Of a stretch of DNA of 28,066 nucleotides, positions 14,203 to 23,700 are shown one piece after another. A program made the translations under genes and the position numbers. The DNA is from CAG-238 sp963601575. Lineage in GTDB: Bacteria > Bacillota > Clostridia > Peptostreptococcales > Anaerovoracaceae. The notes under the pieces were generated by a model. The model did not search any database. It was not told the DNA's origin and worked only from the letters and a program-made list of their open reading frames with translations. The stretch covers positions 1-28,066 of the forward strand of contig CAVCFO010000023.1 of NCBI GenBank assembly GCA_963601575.1, written 5' to 3'. Every line of letters begins with the position of its first letter. Position 1 is the stretch's first letter.

Positions 14203-14592
14203 ATGACAGTAATGATCACACCGAAGGGCGCAGTGCTTGCGATAATTGCCATCCTGGTGATTGTAATGCTTATTTACATCATTGCACTTATCAGAAAGCT
14301 GATAAATAGCCTTAAGAAGCTAGACGGAGTTCTGGATGACGCCAAGAAGATGACGCAGATAGCCTCAGGCCGCGTAGAGCAGGTTGACGGCATAGTAGAA
14401 GATGTATGTGAAGTGGCATCGCAGGCGGTAGAAGCAGCCAAGGGAAATCAGGGCAGCATCGCAGCGGCAACAAACATAATAGGTGCAACATCCTCGCTCG
14501 TTGGGCTCTTCCGCAGAAAGCGCAAAGCAGAATCTACATCCAAAAAGCCAAAGAAAAAGAAGGCCCAAAAGGAAGAAACAAAAGAACAATAA
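14203..14592 (+). CDS. Small membrane protein, DUF948-like
   Basis: The protein has 129 aa. One N-terminal membrane helix (about residues 8-30) is followed by an amphipathic, probably coiled-coil stretch ('KLINSLKKLDGVLDDAKKM', then a Val/Ala heptad-like region). A Gly/Ala linker and a very basic, then Lys/Glu-rich C terminus come after (about 100-129). The plan (short anchor plus helical cytoplasmic domain) matches DUF948 / YtxG-like proteins, which are general-stress or envelope-associated and poorly understood. It is translated from GAGGAGAAGAA just before the ATG. It lies between trmN6 and abrB, a slot occupied by yazA and rsmI in B. subtilis. Family assignment is tentative. Confidence 0.7.
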   Translation: MTVMITPKGAVLAIIAILVIVMLIYIIALIRKLINSLKKLDGVLDDAKKMTQIASGRVEQVDGIVEDVCEVASQAVEAAKGNQGSIAAATNIIGATSSLVGLFRRKRKAESTSKKPKKKKAQKEETKEQ

Positions 14593-14633
14593 TCTATTTT
14601 ATTAACTAATTTTTTTATGTGGAGGTAAACAAA

Positions 14634-14876
14634 ATGAAAGCAACAGGAATCGTAAGACCGGTAGACCCATTGGGAAGAGTAGTTATCCCGGTAGAACTCA
14701 GAAGAACTTTTGACATCAAGACAGATGACTCTCTCGAAGTTTATGTAGACGGAGACTACATCATGCTCAGAAAGTACAACCCGTCTTGTATCTTCTGCGG
14801 AGATGCCAGAGATGTTATGGACATCAAGGGCAAAAAGATCTGCAAATCCTGCCTGCAAGAGTTAAAGAAACTCTAA
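14634..14876 (+). CDS. abrB: AbrB-family transition-state regulator with zinc knuckle
   Basis: The protein has 80 aa, with the start ATG at 14634 (GGAGG 8 nt upstream). The N-terminal swapped-hairpin DNA-binding domain is clear: 'TGIVRPVDPLGRVVIPVELR' is the AbrB signature. The C terminus carries four cysteines, Cys52-x2-Cys55 and Cys70-x2-Cys73, forming a likely zinc site; this arrangement is characteristic of clostridial AbrB. It represses or tunes genes for stationary-phase, sporulation and toxin programmes in relatives. I see no dedicated promoter between 14593 and 14633, so it is probably read from the promoter at 14117. murA follows after 16 nt. Confidence 0.93.
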   Translation: MKATGIVRPVDPLGRVVIPVELRRTFDIKTDDSLEVYVDGDYIMLRKYNPSCIFCGDARDVMDIKGKKICKSCLQELKKL

Positions 14877-14892
14877 GCATCGGAGGATCGAA

Positions 14893-16158
14893 TTGGCTAA
14901 ATATGTCGTAAAACAAAGCGAGCCTCTGAGAGGCGAAGTCTTTGTCAGCGGAGCAAAAAATGCCGTCCTGCCACTTATGGCGGCGGCGCTGCTTGCTGAG
15001 GAAGAATGCATAATCAGGGATGTGCCGATGCTCCGGGATGTGGCATTCATGAAAGAAATATTGATGTCGCACGGGGCAAGAATTACTGAGCTTGAAGAGA
15101 ATATTTTGGCCATTGAAACCAAAGATATTACATCTACGGAAGCAAAATTTGAACTTGTAAACAAGATGCGAGCCTCAATTCTCATAATGGGGCCGCTTCT
15201 TGCGCGTAAGGGAAGGGCGAAGATCCCTCTGCCCGGAGGCTGCGCAATAGGCGCAAGGCCGATAGACCTTCATCTGAAGGGACTAGAGGCACTGGGGGCG
15301 GTTATTACAGTAAGCTGCGACGAGGGATATGTAGAGGCGGTAGCCGGCCCGCAGGGCCTCATCGGCGACACGATCTATCTCGACTTTCCGAGCGTAGGAG
15401 CGACCGAAAATATCATGATGGCGGCAGTGCTGGCGCAGGGCACGACCTATCTTGAGAATGCGGCAGAAGAGCCGGAGATAGTTGACCTTGCGAACTTTCT
15501 GAACAAGATGGGCGCAAAGATCAAGGGCGCAGGCACGGATACCATCAAGATCGAAGGCGTTACGAGTCTTCACGGCGCAAAGCATACTGTCATTCCCGAC
15601 AGAATCGAGGCGGGGACGTTCATGCTCGCGGCTGCGATTACCCGCGGCTCGCTCAGAATCGCAAATGTGGTTCCGGCGCACCTCAAGCCCATTATCGCAA
15701 AACTCCGCGAGTGCGGGGTGCGCATCGAGGTTGGAGACGATGATATGATCGTTAGGGGTGATTTGGGGCCGCATGTTGCGACCGATATCAAGACCCTCCC
15801 GTATCCGGGATTTCCGACCGACATCCAATCACCGTTCATGACCTATCTTGCGACGGTGGAGGGAAAGAGCACCGTTATCGAGACCGTGTTTGAAAACAGG
15901 TTCATGCATGTTGCCCAGCTCAACAAGATGGGAGCAAGCATCGAGGCGATGGGAAACAAGGCTATAATCCGCGGGAATGCGAAGCTTCGCGGCTGCGAGG
16001 TTATGGCAACAGACCTTCGTGCGGGGGCCGCGCTGGTTTTGGCGGGGCTGGTTGCCGAAGGGCAGACGGAGATATCCGAGATTTATCACATCGAGCGAGG
16101 CTACGAAAAATTCATCGAAAAATTCGAAAAAATCGGAGCAACCATCACAAAAATTTAA
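14893..16158 (+). CDS. murA: UDP-N-acetylglucosamine 1-carboxyvinyltransferase
   Basis: The protein has 421 aa, starting at TTG (14893) with GGAGG 6 nt upstream. It catalyses the first committed step of peptidoglycan synthesis, adding enolpyruvate from PEP to UDP-GlcNAc. The loop 'PLPGGCAIGARPIDLH' contains the catalytic Cys117, the residue attacked by fosfomycin in the family. Other hallmarks are 'SGAKNAVLPLMAAALL' near the N terminus, 'IPDRIEAGTFM' in the middle and 'TDLRAGAALVLAGL' near the end. Firmicutes often carry two paralogues; which one this is cannot be decided here. A terminator follows at 16172-16197. Confidence 0.97.
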   Translation: MAKYVVKQSEPLRGEVFVSGAKNAVLPLMAAALLAEEECIIRDVPMLRDVAFMKEILMSHGARITELEENILAIETKDITSTEAKFELVNKMRASILIMGPLLARKGRAKIPLPGGCAIGARPIDLHLKGLEALGAVITVSCDEGYVEAVAGPQGLIGDTIYLDFPSVGATENIMMAAVLAQGTTYLENAAEEPEIVDLANFLNKMGAKIKGAGTDTIKIEGVTSLHGAKHTVIPDRIEAGTFMLAAAITRGSLRIANVVPAHLKPIIAKLRECGVRIEVGDDDMIVRGDLGPHVATDIKTLPYPGFPTDIQSPFMTYLATVEGKSTVIETVFENRFMHVAQLNKMGASIEAMGNKAIIRGNAKLRGCEVMATDLRAGAALVLAGLVAEGQTEISEIYHIERGYEKFIEKFEKIGATITKI

Positions 16159-16171
16159 TTTACGCATGTAG

Positions 16172-16197
16172 GACGGAGCACTATGCTTCGTCTTTTT
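16172..16197 (+). terminator. Rho-independent terminator after murA
   Basis: Stem GACGGAGCA (16172-16180) pairs with TGCTTCGTC (16184-16192), 9 bp with one G-U pair and a 3-nt loop. It is followed by TTTTT (16193-16197). Confidence 0.8.
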
Positions 16198-16243
16198 GCA
16201 TGTGAATTTTGCGGCTTATTTGTTTGCGATTTGCCGATTTTCC

Positions 16244-16272
16244 TTGATTTCGAGTCGTCCTCATTGTATTAT
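16244..16272 (+). promoter_or_regulatory. Promoter for fbp
   Basis: -35 TTGATT (16244-16249), a 17-bp spacer and -10 TATTAT (16267-16272), 54 bases before the fbp start codon. Confidence 0.65.
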
Positions 16273-16326
16273 AAAAGATAGAGAAAATTTCAGCACATTT
16301 ATCGCATTTATACGAAAGGAAACGGA

Positions 16327-18273
16327 ATGGCAGACTTAAAATATTTACGAAGATTATCCAAGGATTATCCGAACATCATGGCGGCATCGGCCGAAATCAT
16401 CAATTTGAAGGCGATACTGGCGCTGCCGAAGGGTACGGAATATTTCCTCAGCGACCTTCACGGGGAGCACGAGGCATTCATCCATATGCTAAAGAGCGCG
16501 TCGGGAACCATCAAGGCGAAGATAGACGAGCATTATGGCCAGCTTAGCGAAAAGGAGCGCGACGACCTGGCGGCACTGGTCTATAATGCCGAGGCAGAGA
16601 TCGCCCGCCGCAAAAAAAGCGAGCCGGACTTCGACCGGTGGTGCATAACAGCGATATATCGCCTAATTACAATTTGCAAATCCGTTTCCACAAAATATAC
16701 ACGATCCAGAGTTCGCGCGCGCCTTCCAAAGTACATGGACTACAGCATCGACGAGCTTTTGCACGCAGACGACGAGGAAAACAAATCCCACTACTATGAG
16801 CAGATCATAAGCTCCGTGGTAGAATGCGGAATCGCCGAAAAATACATCATTCGGCTCACAGAGACAATCAGCAGCCTCGCGGTTGACAAGCTACATATCA
16901 TCGGAGACATCTTCGACAGGGGAGCGCACCCGGACGAAATCATGGACTTTCTCATGGGCTATCACGACGTTGATTTTCAGTGGGGAAATCACGACATCGT
17001 CTGGATGGGAGCGGCGATCGGAAACTGGGCTTGCATGACAAACCTGCTGAGAATGAATATCAGCTATAACAATTTCGATATGCTAGAGGTTGGATATGGC
17101 ATAAACCTAAGGCCCCTTGCGACCTTTGCGGCAAGAGTCTACGGAAACGACCCTTGCGAATTTTTCCGACCGCATATCCTAGACAGAAACAAATTTGACC
17201 CGGTAGACGAGGATCTCGCGGCGAGGATGCACAAGGCGATCGCAATCTGCCAGTTCAAGGTTGAGGGGCAGAGAATCAAGGCACATCCTGAATATAAGAT
17301 GGAAAAAAGGCTGCTCCTCGACAAGATAGATCTCGCAAAAGGAACAGTCGAAATCGAAGGGAAGACCTGGCCGCTTCGGGATACGAACTTCCCGACGCTA
17401 GATCCTGGGAACCCGTACGAGCTGACTCCGGAGGAGAAGGACATGCTAAAGTCACTGGAGGCATCCTTCCTAAACTCCGAGAAACTCCAAAAGCATATCA
17501 AATTCCTCTATAGCCACGGCGCGCTCTATACCAGGGTCAACGGCAACCTGCTCTACCACGGCTGCATTCCGACGGGCGAGGACGGAGAGTTTGAAGAGGT
17601 TGAGCTTAACGGTGTCAAGCTAGCAGGAAAGGCCCTCATGGACTACCTGGACGATGAGGTGCGCAAGGCATATTTCGAACCGAACAAGGCAGGAGAGATC
17701 GGAAGATCAGGAGACATAATGTGGTATCTGTGGCTCGGGAGCAACTCACCGCTCTTTGGCAAGGCGAAGATGACCACATTCGAACGGCTTTTTGTAGCCG
17801 ACAAGGCGACCCACAAGGAATATACCAAGCCATATTATACATATATAAAAGAAAAATCATTCTGCGAGAAAATCCTCGAAGAATTCGGGCTCGACAAGAA
17901 GACCGCAAAGATCCTAAACGGCCATGTCCCGGTAAAGATCAAGGACGGCGAATCGGCCATCAAGGGCGGAGGACTCTTATATGTAATTGACGGAGGAATT
18001 TCGAAGGCATACCAGAAGCAGACAGGAATCGCAGGATATACCTTCATCTTTAACTCGCGCTTCATGGCGCTCGCGGAGCATAAGCCATATAGCCCGCTGA
18101 TGCCGGACGGAACGCAGGTATTTAGCTCTCCTGTAATGAGAACAGTAGAAGTCATGCCGGAAAGACTTCTGATAGCAGACACCGACCAGGGCAAGGATTT
18201 TGCGGACAGAATAGAGGACCTAAACGACCTGGTCGAGGCATTCAAGACCGGCCAGATCAAGGAAATATATTAG
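16327..18273 (+). CDS. fbp: Fructose-1,6-bisphosphatase, class III
   Basis: The protein has 648 aa, the expected size for the Firmicutes class III enzyme. It hydrolyses fructose 1,6-bisphosphate to fructose 6-phosphate in gluconeogenesis. The metallophosphoesterase motifs are visible: SDLHGEHE (Asp43, His45), GDIFDRG (Asp194) and GNHD (Asn221-Asp223), then NGHVPVKIKDGE in the C-terminal part. An AAAGGAAAC ribosome site precedes the ATG. It is flanked by its own promoter at 16244-16272 and, downstream, by the separately promoted DUF4430 gene, so it is probably monocistronic. No clear terminator hairpin was seen after the stop. Confidence 0.96.
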   Translation: MADLKYLRRLSKDYPNIMAASAEIINLKAILALPKGTEYFLSDLHGEHEAFIHMLKSASGTIKAKIDEHYGQLSEKERDDLAALVYNAEAEIARRKKSEPDFDRWCITAIYRLITICKSVSTKYTRSRVRARLPKYMDYSIDELLHADDEENKSHYYEQIISSVVECGIAEKYIIRLTETISSLAVDKLHIIGDIFDRGAHPDEIMDFLMGYHDVDFQWGNHDIVWMGAAIGNWACMTNLLRMNISYNNFDMLEVGYGINLRPLATFAARVYGNDPCEFFRPHILDRNKFDPVDEDLAARMHKAIAICQFKVEGQRIKAHPEYKMEKRLLLDKIDLAKGTVEIEGKTWPLRDTNFPTLDPGNPYELTPEEKDMLKSLEASFLNSEKLQKHIKFLYSHGALYTRVNGNLLYHGCIPTGEDGEFEEVELNGVKLAGKALMDYLDDEVRKAYFEPNKAGEIGRSGDIMWYLWLGSNSPLFGKAKMTTFERLFVADKATHKEYTKPYYTYIKEKSFCEKILEEFGLDKKTAKILNGHVPVKIKDGESAIKGGGLLYVIDGGISKAYQKQTGIAGYTFIFNSRFMALAEHKPYSPLMPDGTQVFSSPVMRTVEVMPERLLIADTDQGKDFADRIEDLNDLVEAFKTGQIKEIY

Positions 18274-18280
18274 ACAGCAC

Positions 18281-18309
18281 TTCATAAATTGCGAAAAATA
18301 TGCTAAAAT
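18281..18309 (+). promoter_or_regulatory. Candidate extended -10 promoter for the DUF4430 gene pair
   Basis: -35 TTCATA (18281-18286), a 17-bp spacer and -10 TAAAAT (18304-18309) with an upstream TGC giving an extended -10. It lies in the 82-bp gap after fbp. Confidence 0.5.
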
Positions 18310-18355
18310 ATATTTTGGACACTTGAGATATTTGAATGATACATAGGGGGAAATT

Positions 18356-19222
18356 TTGGAGAAAAACGATTTAGTAAAAAAAATGAAAGCAAAGCGCACC
18401 CGAAAGTACGCGCTGATTGCGCTGGCATGCGTCATTGCAATTTCAACCATTGTAGGACTTAGCATAGAGGATAGGGACGCTAAGCTTACGGACGGACAGG
18501 GCAATACCGTCATTGGCACCGGCGAAGATGTCTATGACAGAGCCGCAGAAGATGACGAAAATGCGGACGCAAAGGATGCGGATAAGGACGACGGCGATGC
18601 GGACGATAAGGACGCGGATAAGCCGGGAAAGGATAGCGCAGGCAAAGACGCTTCTGCGAAGAAGGATAAGCAAAATCTAGCAGGCAAAAAGCTTACCGAA
18701 AAGGAAAAGGAGAAGCTCACATCAGAAGACATAAAGGTCGATAACAGCGACGACTTCACTGCATCCAACGGCGGAAATGTCGCCCTGAAGCCCGAGAAGG
18801 CGGAGCCCGTAACCGTGACACTGGAGATTCGCTGCGATACGCTATCAAGCGACATGAGCAAGCTCGAAAACGAGTCGATTCGGGATTACATACCGGGGGA
18901 TGGCGTGATACTCGAAAAGACTACATACAAGGGCACGACGGATAATACCGTATTCGATGCCTTGAACACGCTCTGCCGTAACAACGACATTCAGCTCGAG
19001 TTCAGCTATACGCCGCTATATGCCTCATACTATATAGAGGGCATAAACTATCTATACGAATTTGACGGCGGGCCGCAAAGCGGCTGGATGTACAAGGTCA
19101 ACGAGTGGTTCCCGAACTACGGCTGCTCTTCATATTACCTTCACGACGGGGACGTGATAGTATGGTGCTATACCTGCGAGGGACTGGGCGCCGATGTGGG
19201 AGCTGGCGACTGGATGAGCTGA
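18356..19222 (+). CDS. Membrane-anchored DUF4430 (transcobalamin C-terminal-like) protein
   Basis: The protein has 288 aa, starting at TTG (18356) 5 nt after AGGGGG; the first in-frame ATG (18383) has no ribosome site. A basic N terminus leads into one membrane helix (about 18-36). A long Asp/Ala/Lys spacer follows (about 60-115, with repeats such as DADKDDGDADDKDADK), then the DUF4430 domain at about 190-275. That domain has the hallmark 'FDGGPQSGWMYKVNEWFPN' and 'YYLHDGDVIVWCYTCEG' segments. DUF4430 has the fold of the beta domain of transcobalamin/intrinsic factor. The spacer would let the domain reach out from the membrane through the cell wall. It is followed 50 nt downstream by an alpha/alpha-barrel protein. 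Ligand unknown. Confidence 0.85.
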   Translation: MEKNDLVKKMKAKRTRKYALIALACVIAISTIVGLSIEDRDAKLTDGQGNTVIGTGEDVYDRAAEDDENADAKDADKDDGDADDKDADKPGKDSAGKDASAKKDKQNLAGKKLTEKEKEKLTSEDIKVDNSDDFTASNGGNVALKPEKAEPVTVTLEIRCDTLSSDMSKLENESIRDYIPGDGVILEKTTYKGTTDNTVFDALNTLCRNNDIQLEFSYTPLYASYYIEGINYLYEFDGGPQSGWMYKVNEWFPNYGCSSYYLHDGDVIVWCYTCEGLGADVGAGDWMS

Positions 19223-19272
19223 TTCAGAAAGCTAAAAAGATATAAAGCATCAAGAAAAAGGAGACTTTACGA

Positions 19273-20694
19273 ATGACAAGAACAAAGAAAAAATACCTCA
19301 GCCTGCTACTGAGCTTTGCAGTCGGGTTTACGATGATTTTCGGCTCTGCCGGATTTGCACAGGCGGCTTCTTATAGCAAGGTTAAGGCCGCATTCGAAAA
19401 ATGCGGAGACTATTTATATAACGAGGTTACAGAAAAGGCTGACGGCACCGAAGGTGATACCGGAGTCGCAAGCTACGGCTCCGTTGGCGGCGAGTGGCTT
19501 ATATACGGCCTCGGACATGCCGGATACAAGATCAGCGACAAATATCTTGCATCATATAAGCAGTCAGTGCTCGCTGCCCTTCGCGGCACGGCAGGGATAT
19601 TACATGCCAAGAAATTTACGGAATATTCTAGGGTCATCGTTGCGCTGAGCGCGGTAGGAATCGATGCTACGAACTTCGAAGGATATGATCTCACAGCACC
19701 TCTTGCGGACTTTGTGAATGTGAAGTGGCAGGGGATGAACGGGCCGATCTGGGCTCTGATAGCCCTCGACTCAGGAGATTATGATGTGCCAGTGAGGACG
19801 GATTCCTATGCTTATGGAACGCTGTCGCCGGATGAGACAGACAGGCAAAATACCCGCCAGAAGATGATAGATTATATCCTCGCAAATCAGTTCGATGACG
19901 GCGGATGGAATGTCCAGCCAAGGAGCGAAGACCTGACCGGAAATAATGCGGTGTCGGATGTTGATATGACGGGAATGGCGATGATTGCGCTAGGCCCGTA
20001 TATGTCGCAGACAAAGGTGAAGAAGGCAATCGATAAGGCTATCGCATGTCTTTCGGATGCGCAGCAAGGTGACGGCGGATATCAAAGCTGGGGAGCATCG
20101 AACTCCGAAAGCTGCGCCCAGGCAATCTGCGGGCTCCTTGCCTGCGGGGTGAACCCGAATACGGATTCGCGCTTTATCAAGAACGGAAACAGCATCCTCG
20201 ATGCCCTGATGAGTTTTTATACCGAAGAAACTGACAAGGAAACAGGCGAGGCTATATGCGGATTCCGCCACGTAAATACCGCGAGCGGCGGATACGAACC
20301 AACATATAACCAGATGGCAACCGAGCAGGCATATTATGCACTCGCATTCTTCTATAAATCCGTGCCCGCGCAGACTAGCATAACAAAGGCTGCCAAGGCC
20401 GCAAGCGGCAAGATCAAGCTGACATGGAAAAAGGCATCGATCGCAACAGATTATGTAACTCTAGGCAAGGGCAAGACCAATGCGCCTTCCGGCTACCAGA
20501 TAGTCCTTGCAACCGACAAGAACTTCAAGAAGAATGTCAAGAAGGTTACCATCACGAGCGGCCATGCCCTCAGCAAGACCGTAACGAGTCTAAAGAAGGG
20601 CAAGACATATTATGTGAAGATCCGCGCATATAAGACCGTAAATGGCAAGAAGATTTACGGAATATATAGCTCTGTAAAAAGCTGCAAAGCATAA
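19273..20694 (+). CDS. Secreted prenyltransferase/squalene-oxidase-repeat (alpha/alpha barrel) protein with fibronectin-like tail
   Basis: The protein has 473 aa. A clear signal peptide ends at AQA-AS (about residue 31-32). Residues about 35-365 form helical hairpin repeats of the terpenoid-cyclase/prenyltransferase type, with the QW-like turns 'QFDDGGWNVQ' and 'QQGDGGYQSWG'. Catalytic Asp-rich motifs of real squalene or terpene cyclases are not evident, so enzyme activity is unlikely. Residues about 370-473 are a fibronectin III-like module. AAGGAG lies 9 nt before the ATG, and the gene is 50 nt behind the DUF4430 gene. The barrel corresponds to the alpha domain of transcobalamin-type carriers, so the two products may form one ligand-binding unit outside the cell; this is inference. 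Confidence 0.85.
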   Translation: MTRTKKKYLSLLLSFAVGFTMIFGSAGFAQAASYSKVKAAFEKCGDYLYNEVTEKADGTEGDTGVASYGSVGGEWLIYGLGHAGYKISDKYLASYKQSVLAALRGTAGILHAKKFTEYSRVIVALSAVGIDATNFEGYDLTAPLADFVNVKWQGMNGPIWALIALDSGDYDVPVRTDSYAYGTLSPDETDRQNTRQKMIDYILANQFDDGGWNVQPRSEDLTGNNAVSDVDMTGMAMIALGPYMSQTKVKKAIDKAIACLSDAQQGDGGYQSWGASNSESCAQAICGLLACGVNPNTDSRFIKNGNSILDALMSFYTEETDKETGEAICGFRHVNTASGGYEPTYNQMATEQAYYALAFFYKSVPAQTSITKAAKAASGKIKLTWKKASIATDYVTLGKGKTNAPSGYQIVLATDKNFKKNVKKVTITSGHALSKTVTSLKKGKTYYVKIRAYKTVNGKKIYGIYSSVKSCKA

Positions 20695-20768
20695 AAATGC
20701 AAGGCAGGGCATAGCAAGAGAGCATAAAGTAAACATAAAAACAAAGAAAACATAGAAAGGAAGCATCC

Positions 20769-23700
20769 ATGGCATTTGCGCATCTGCATGTACATACGGA
20801 ATATAGTCTCCTCGACGGAGCCGCCAGGATAAAGGATGTGGTGACCCGTGCCAAAGAGCTTGGCATGGAAAACCTGGCCATAACCGACCATGGCGTGATG
20901 TTCGGCGTGATTGATTTCTACAAAGAATGCAAGAAACAGGGCATCCACCCGATTATCGGCTGCGAGGTCTATACTGCCGCGCGCAAAATGACAGATAAGG
21001 ATGCGGAGAAGGACAAGAGGCAGGGGCACCTGATACTCCTTGTCAAAAACGAGGCCGGATATAAGAACCTCATCAAGATAGTTTCGGAGGGGTTCATCCA
21101 CGGCTACTATTATAAACCAAGAATTGATAAGGAAGTTTTGAGAGCGCACAGCGAAGGGCTGATTGCGCTTTCGGGCTGTCTTGCAGGAGAAATACAGCAT
21201 AGGCTCCTTGCAAGGGATTATGCCGGCGCCCGCGCAGAAGCCGAGGCGCTTCTTGAAATTTTCGGTGAGGGGAACTTTTATCTTGAGCTTCAGGATCAGG
21301 GACTCGAAGAGGAAAGAGCGATACTTCCGGATATGCTAAGGCTGTCCGCGGAGCTTGGAATCCCGCTCGTTGCAACAAACGACGCCCACTATGTAAGGCG
21401 AGAGGATGCAAAGGCTCACGACGTGCTCCTTGCGATCCAGACGGCGACGACTCTAGATGACGAGAAGAGAATGCGCTTTCCTAATGACGAGTTCTATCTC
21501 AAGAGCGAGGATGAGATGCGAAAGATCTTCGCATATTGCCCCGAGGCCTGCGACAATACGAATGTAATAGCAAACCAGTGCAACTACGACTTTCGCTTCG
21601 GAGAATATCATCTGCCGGAGTTTAGACCGCCCGAGGGAAAGACAAATACGGAGTACCTGAGAGAGCTTTGCTATGCGGGCCTTTATGACCGCTTCGGCGT
21701 GGTATTTGATGGCGAAAGGTTCGCAGATGATGCGGCGGCCCGCTACGAGGAGGGAAAGGAATATTCTGCGCAGCATACCCCGGCCCAGCTTGTGCAGCGC
21801 CTGAATTACGAGCTCGGGACAATAGAGAGCATGGGATATGTGGAATATTTCCTGATCGTATGGGATTTTATCAACTATGCGAAGCAAAATGGCATCATGG
21901 TCGGCCCGGGCAGAGGCTCGGCGGCAGGCTCCATAGTGGCATATTGCCTAAAGATAACGGACATCGACCCGATCCGTTATAACTTGATATTCGAAAGATT
22001 TTTGAATCCGGAACGCGTGAGCATGCCGGATATTGATATAGATTTTTGTTACGAACGCCGCCAGGAGGTCATAGACTATGTGACGCGCAAATATGGCCAG
22101 GGCAGGGTTTCTCAGATCATCACCTTCGGCACCATGAAGGCCAAGCAGGCCGTAAGGGATGTCGGCAGAGCGCTTTCGGTAAGCTACGCAAAGACGGACC
22201 AGATCGCAAAGGCGATACCGTTTGACCTTGGGATGACAATCGACAAGGCTCTTGTAGCCAGCCCGGATCTAAAGAACCTGTATGAAAGTGACGAAGAAAC
22301 AAGGCATGTCATCGATATGGCAAAGGCCATCGAGGGAATGCCGAGGCACGCATCTACACATGCGGCAGGAGTCGTAATTTCAAAGGCCCCCATAGACGAA
22401 TATGTGCCGCTTTACCTATCAGAAAAGGGACCGACAACGCAGTTTACGATGACCACGATTGAGGAGCTTGGGCTTCTGAAGATGGACTTCCTCGGCCTTA
22501 GAAACCTGACCGTAATCCGCGATGCGCTCGAGCTCATAAGACAAAATCACGGCGAGAAGATCGATTTTGCGAAGATGGGATATGACGATCCTGAGGTTTA
22601 TGAGATGATCGCTTCCGGAAACACCAGCGGGCTCTTTCAGCTGGAAAGCAGCGGTATGACCCAGTTCATGAAAAACCTCAGGCCAACATGCTTTGAGGAT
22701 ATAGTGGCGGGGATTTCGCTCTATAGACCAGGTCCGATGGATTCGATCCCAAAATATATCGAGAATAAGAAGAACCCAAAAGGGATAAAATATGTTGACG
22801 ATTCTCTTGCGCCGATCCTCGATGTAACCTACGGCTGCCTTGTATATCAGGAGCAGGTTATGCAAATCGTGCGTGACCTCGGGGGATATAGCTACGGCCG
22901 CTCGGATCTTGTTAGGCGTGCGATGTCAAAAAAGAAAAAGGATGTAATGCTTAAGGAAAAGGAGTATTTCATCGATGGAAAGCTCGACGAGGCAGGGAAT
23001 ATCGAAATCCCGGGCTGCATCAGAAATGGCATCAGCAGGCAGGCGGCGGAGGCCATATTTGACGACATGGAAAGCTTCGCACAGTATGCCTTCAACAAAT
23101 CTCACGCTGCGGCATATGCCGTGGTAGCCTACGAGACAGGCTATCTAAAAAAGCATTACCCGGTGGAATTCATGGCGGCGCTTATGACATCGGTAATGAG
23201 CGATCCGAAGATGATAGCAAGATATATCCGAAATTGCACGGACATGGGGATAGAAGTATTGCCGCCGTCGGTCAATAAGAGCAAGCTAAAGTTCAGTGTC
23301 GAGGATGGCAAGATCCGATTCGGACTTCGCGGAATCAAGAACGTAGGCGAAAATGTAATCGATGCGATAATTACAGCCCGCCGGGAAAAGGGCGAGGCAA
23401 AGGATATTTTTACCTTTATAAATAACCTTGAGATATCGCAGATAAATAAGCGCGCCATAGAGTGCCTGATAAAGTCCGGAGCCTGCGACTGTCTCGAGGG
23501 AAACAGAGCCGCGAAATTGGCAGTCTATGAGGGACTCGTCGAATCGGCACAGAATTCCTCGAGGAAAAATCTAGCGGGACAGATTTCGCTCTTTCAGACG
23601 GAGACTGAGGCTATGAATACCGCAGGCGCGGTAGCAAGGCTCCCGCAGGTTGCGCCTTTCCCGAAGAATATAGAGCTTGCCATGGAAAAGGAAATGCTGG

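Noticed and set aside
14012..14206. 64-aa plus-strand frame between trmN6 and the DUF948-like gene
   Set aside because: It overlaps the trmN6 end, contains the strong promoter at 14117-14146, and has no ribosome site.
14858..14874. Hairpin AGAGTT/AACTCT at the end of abrB as a terminator
   Set aside because: Only 6 bp with no T-run, and murA begins 16 nt later, consistent with read-through.
18274..18355. Cobalamin riboswitch ahead of the DUF4430 pair
   Set aside because: The 82-bp gap is too short for a full cobalamin riboswitch and shows no B12-box-like sequence.
19273..20694. True squalene/terpene cyclase
   Set aside because: It has a signal peptide and a fibronectin-like tail, and lacks an evident DxDD or DDxxD catalytic motif.
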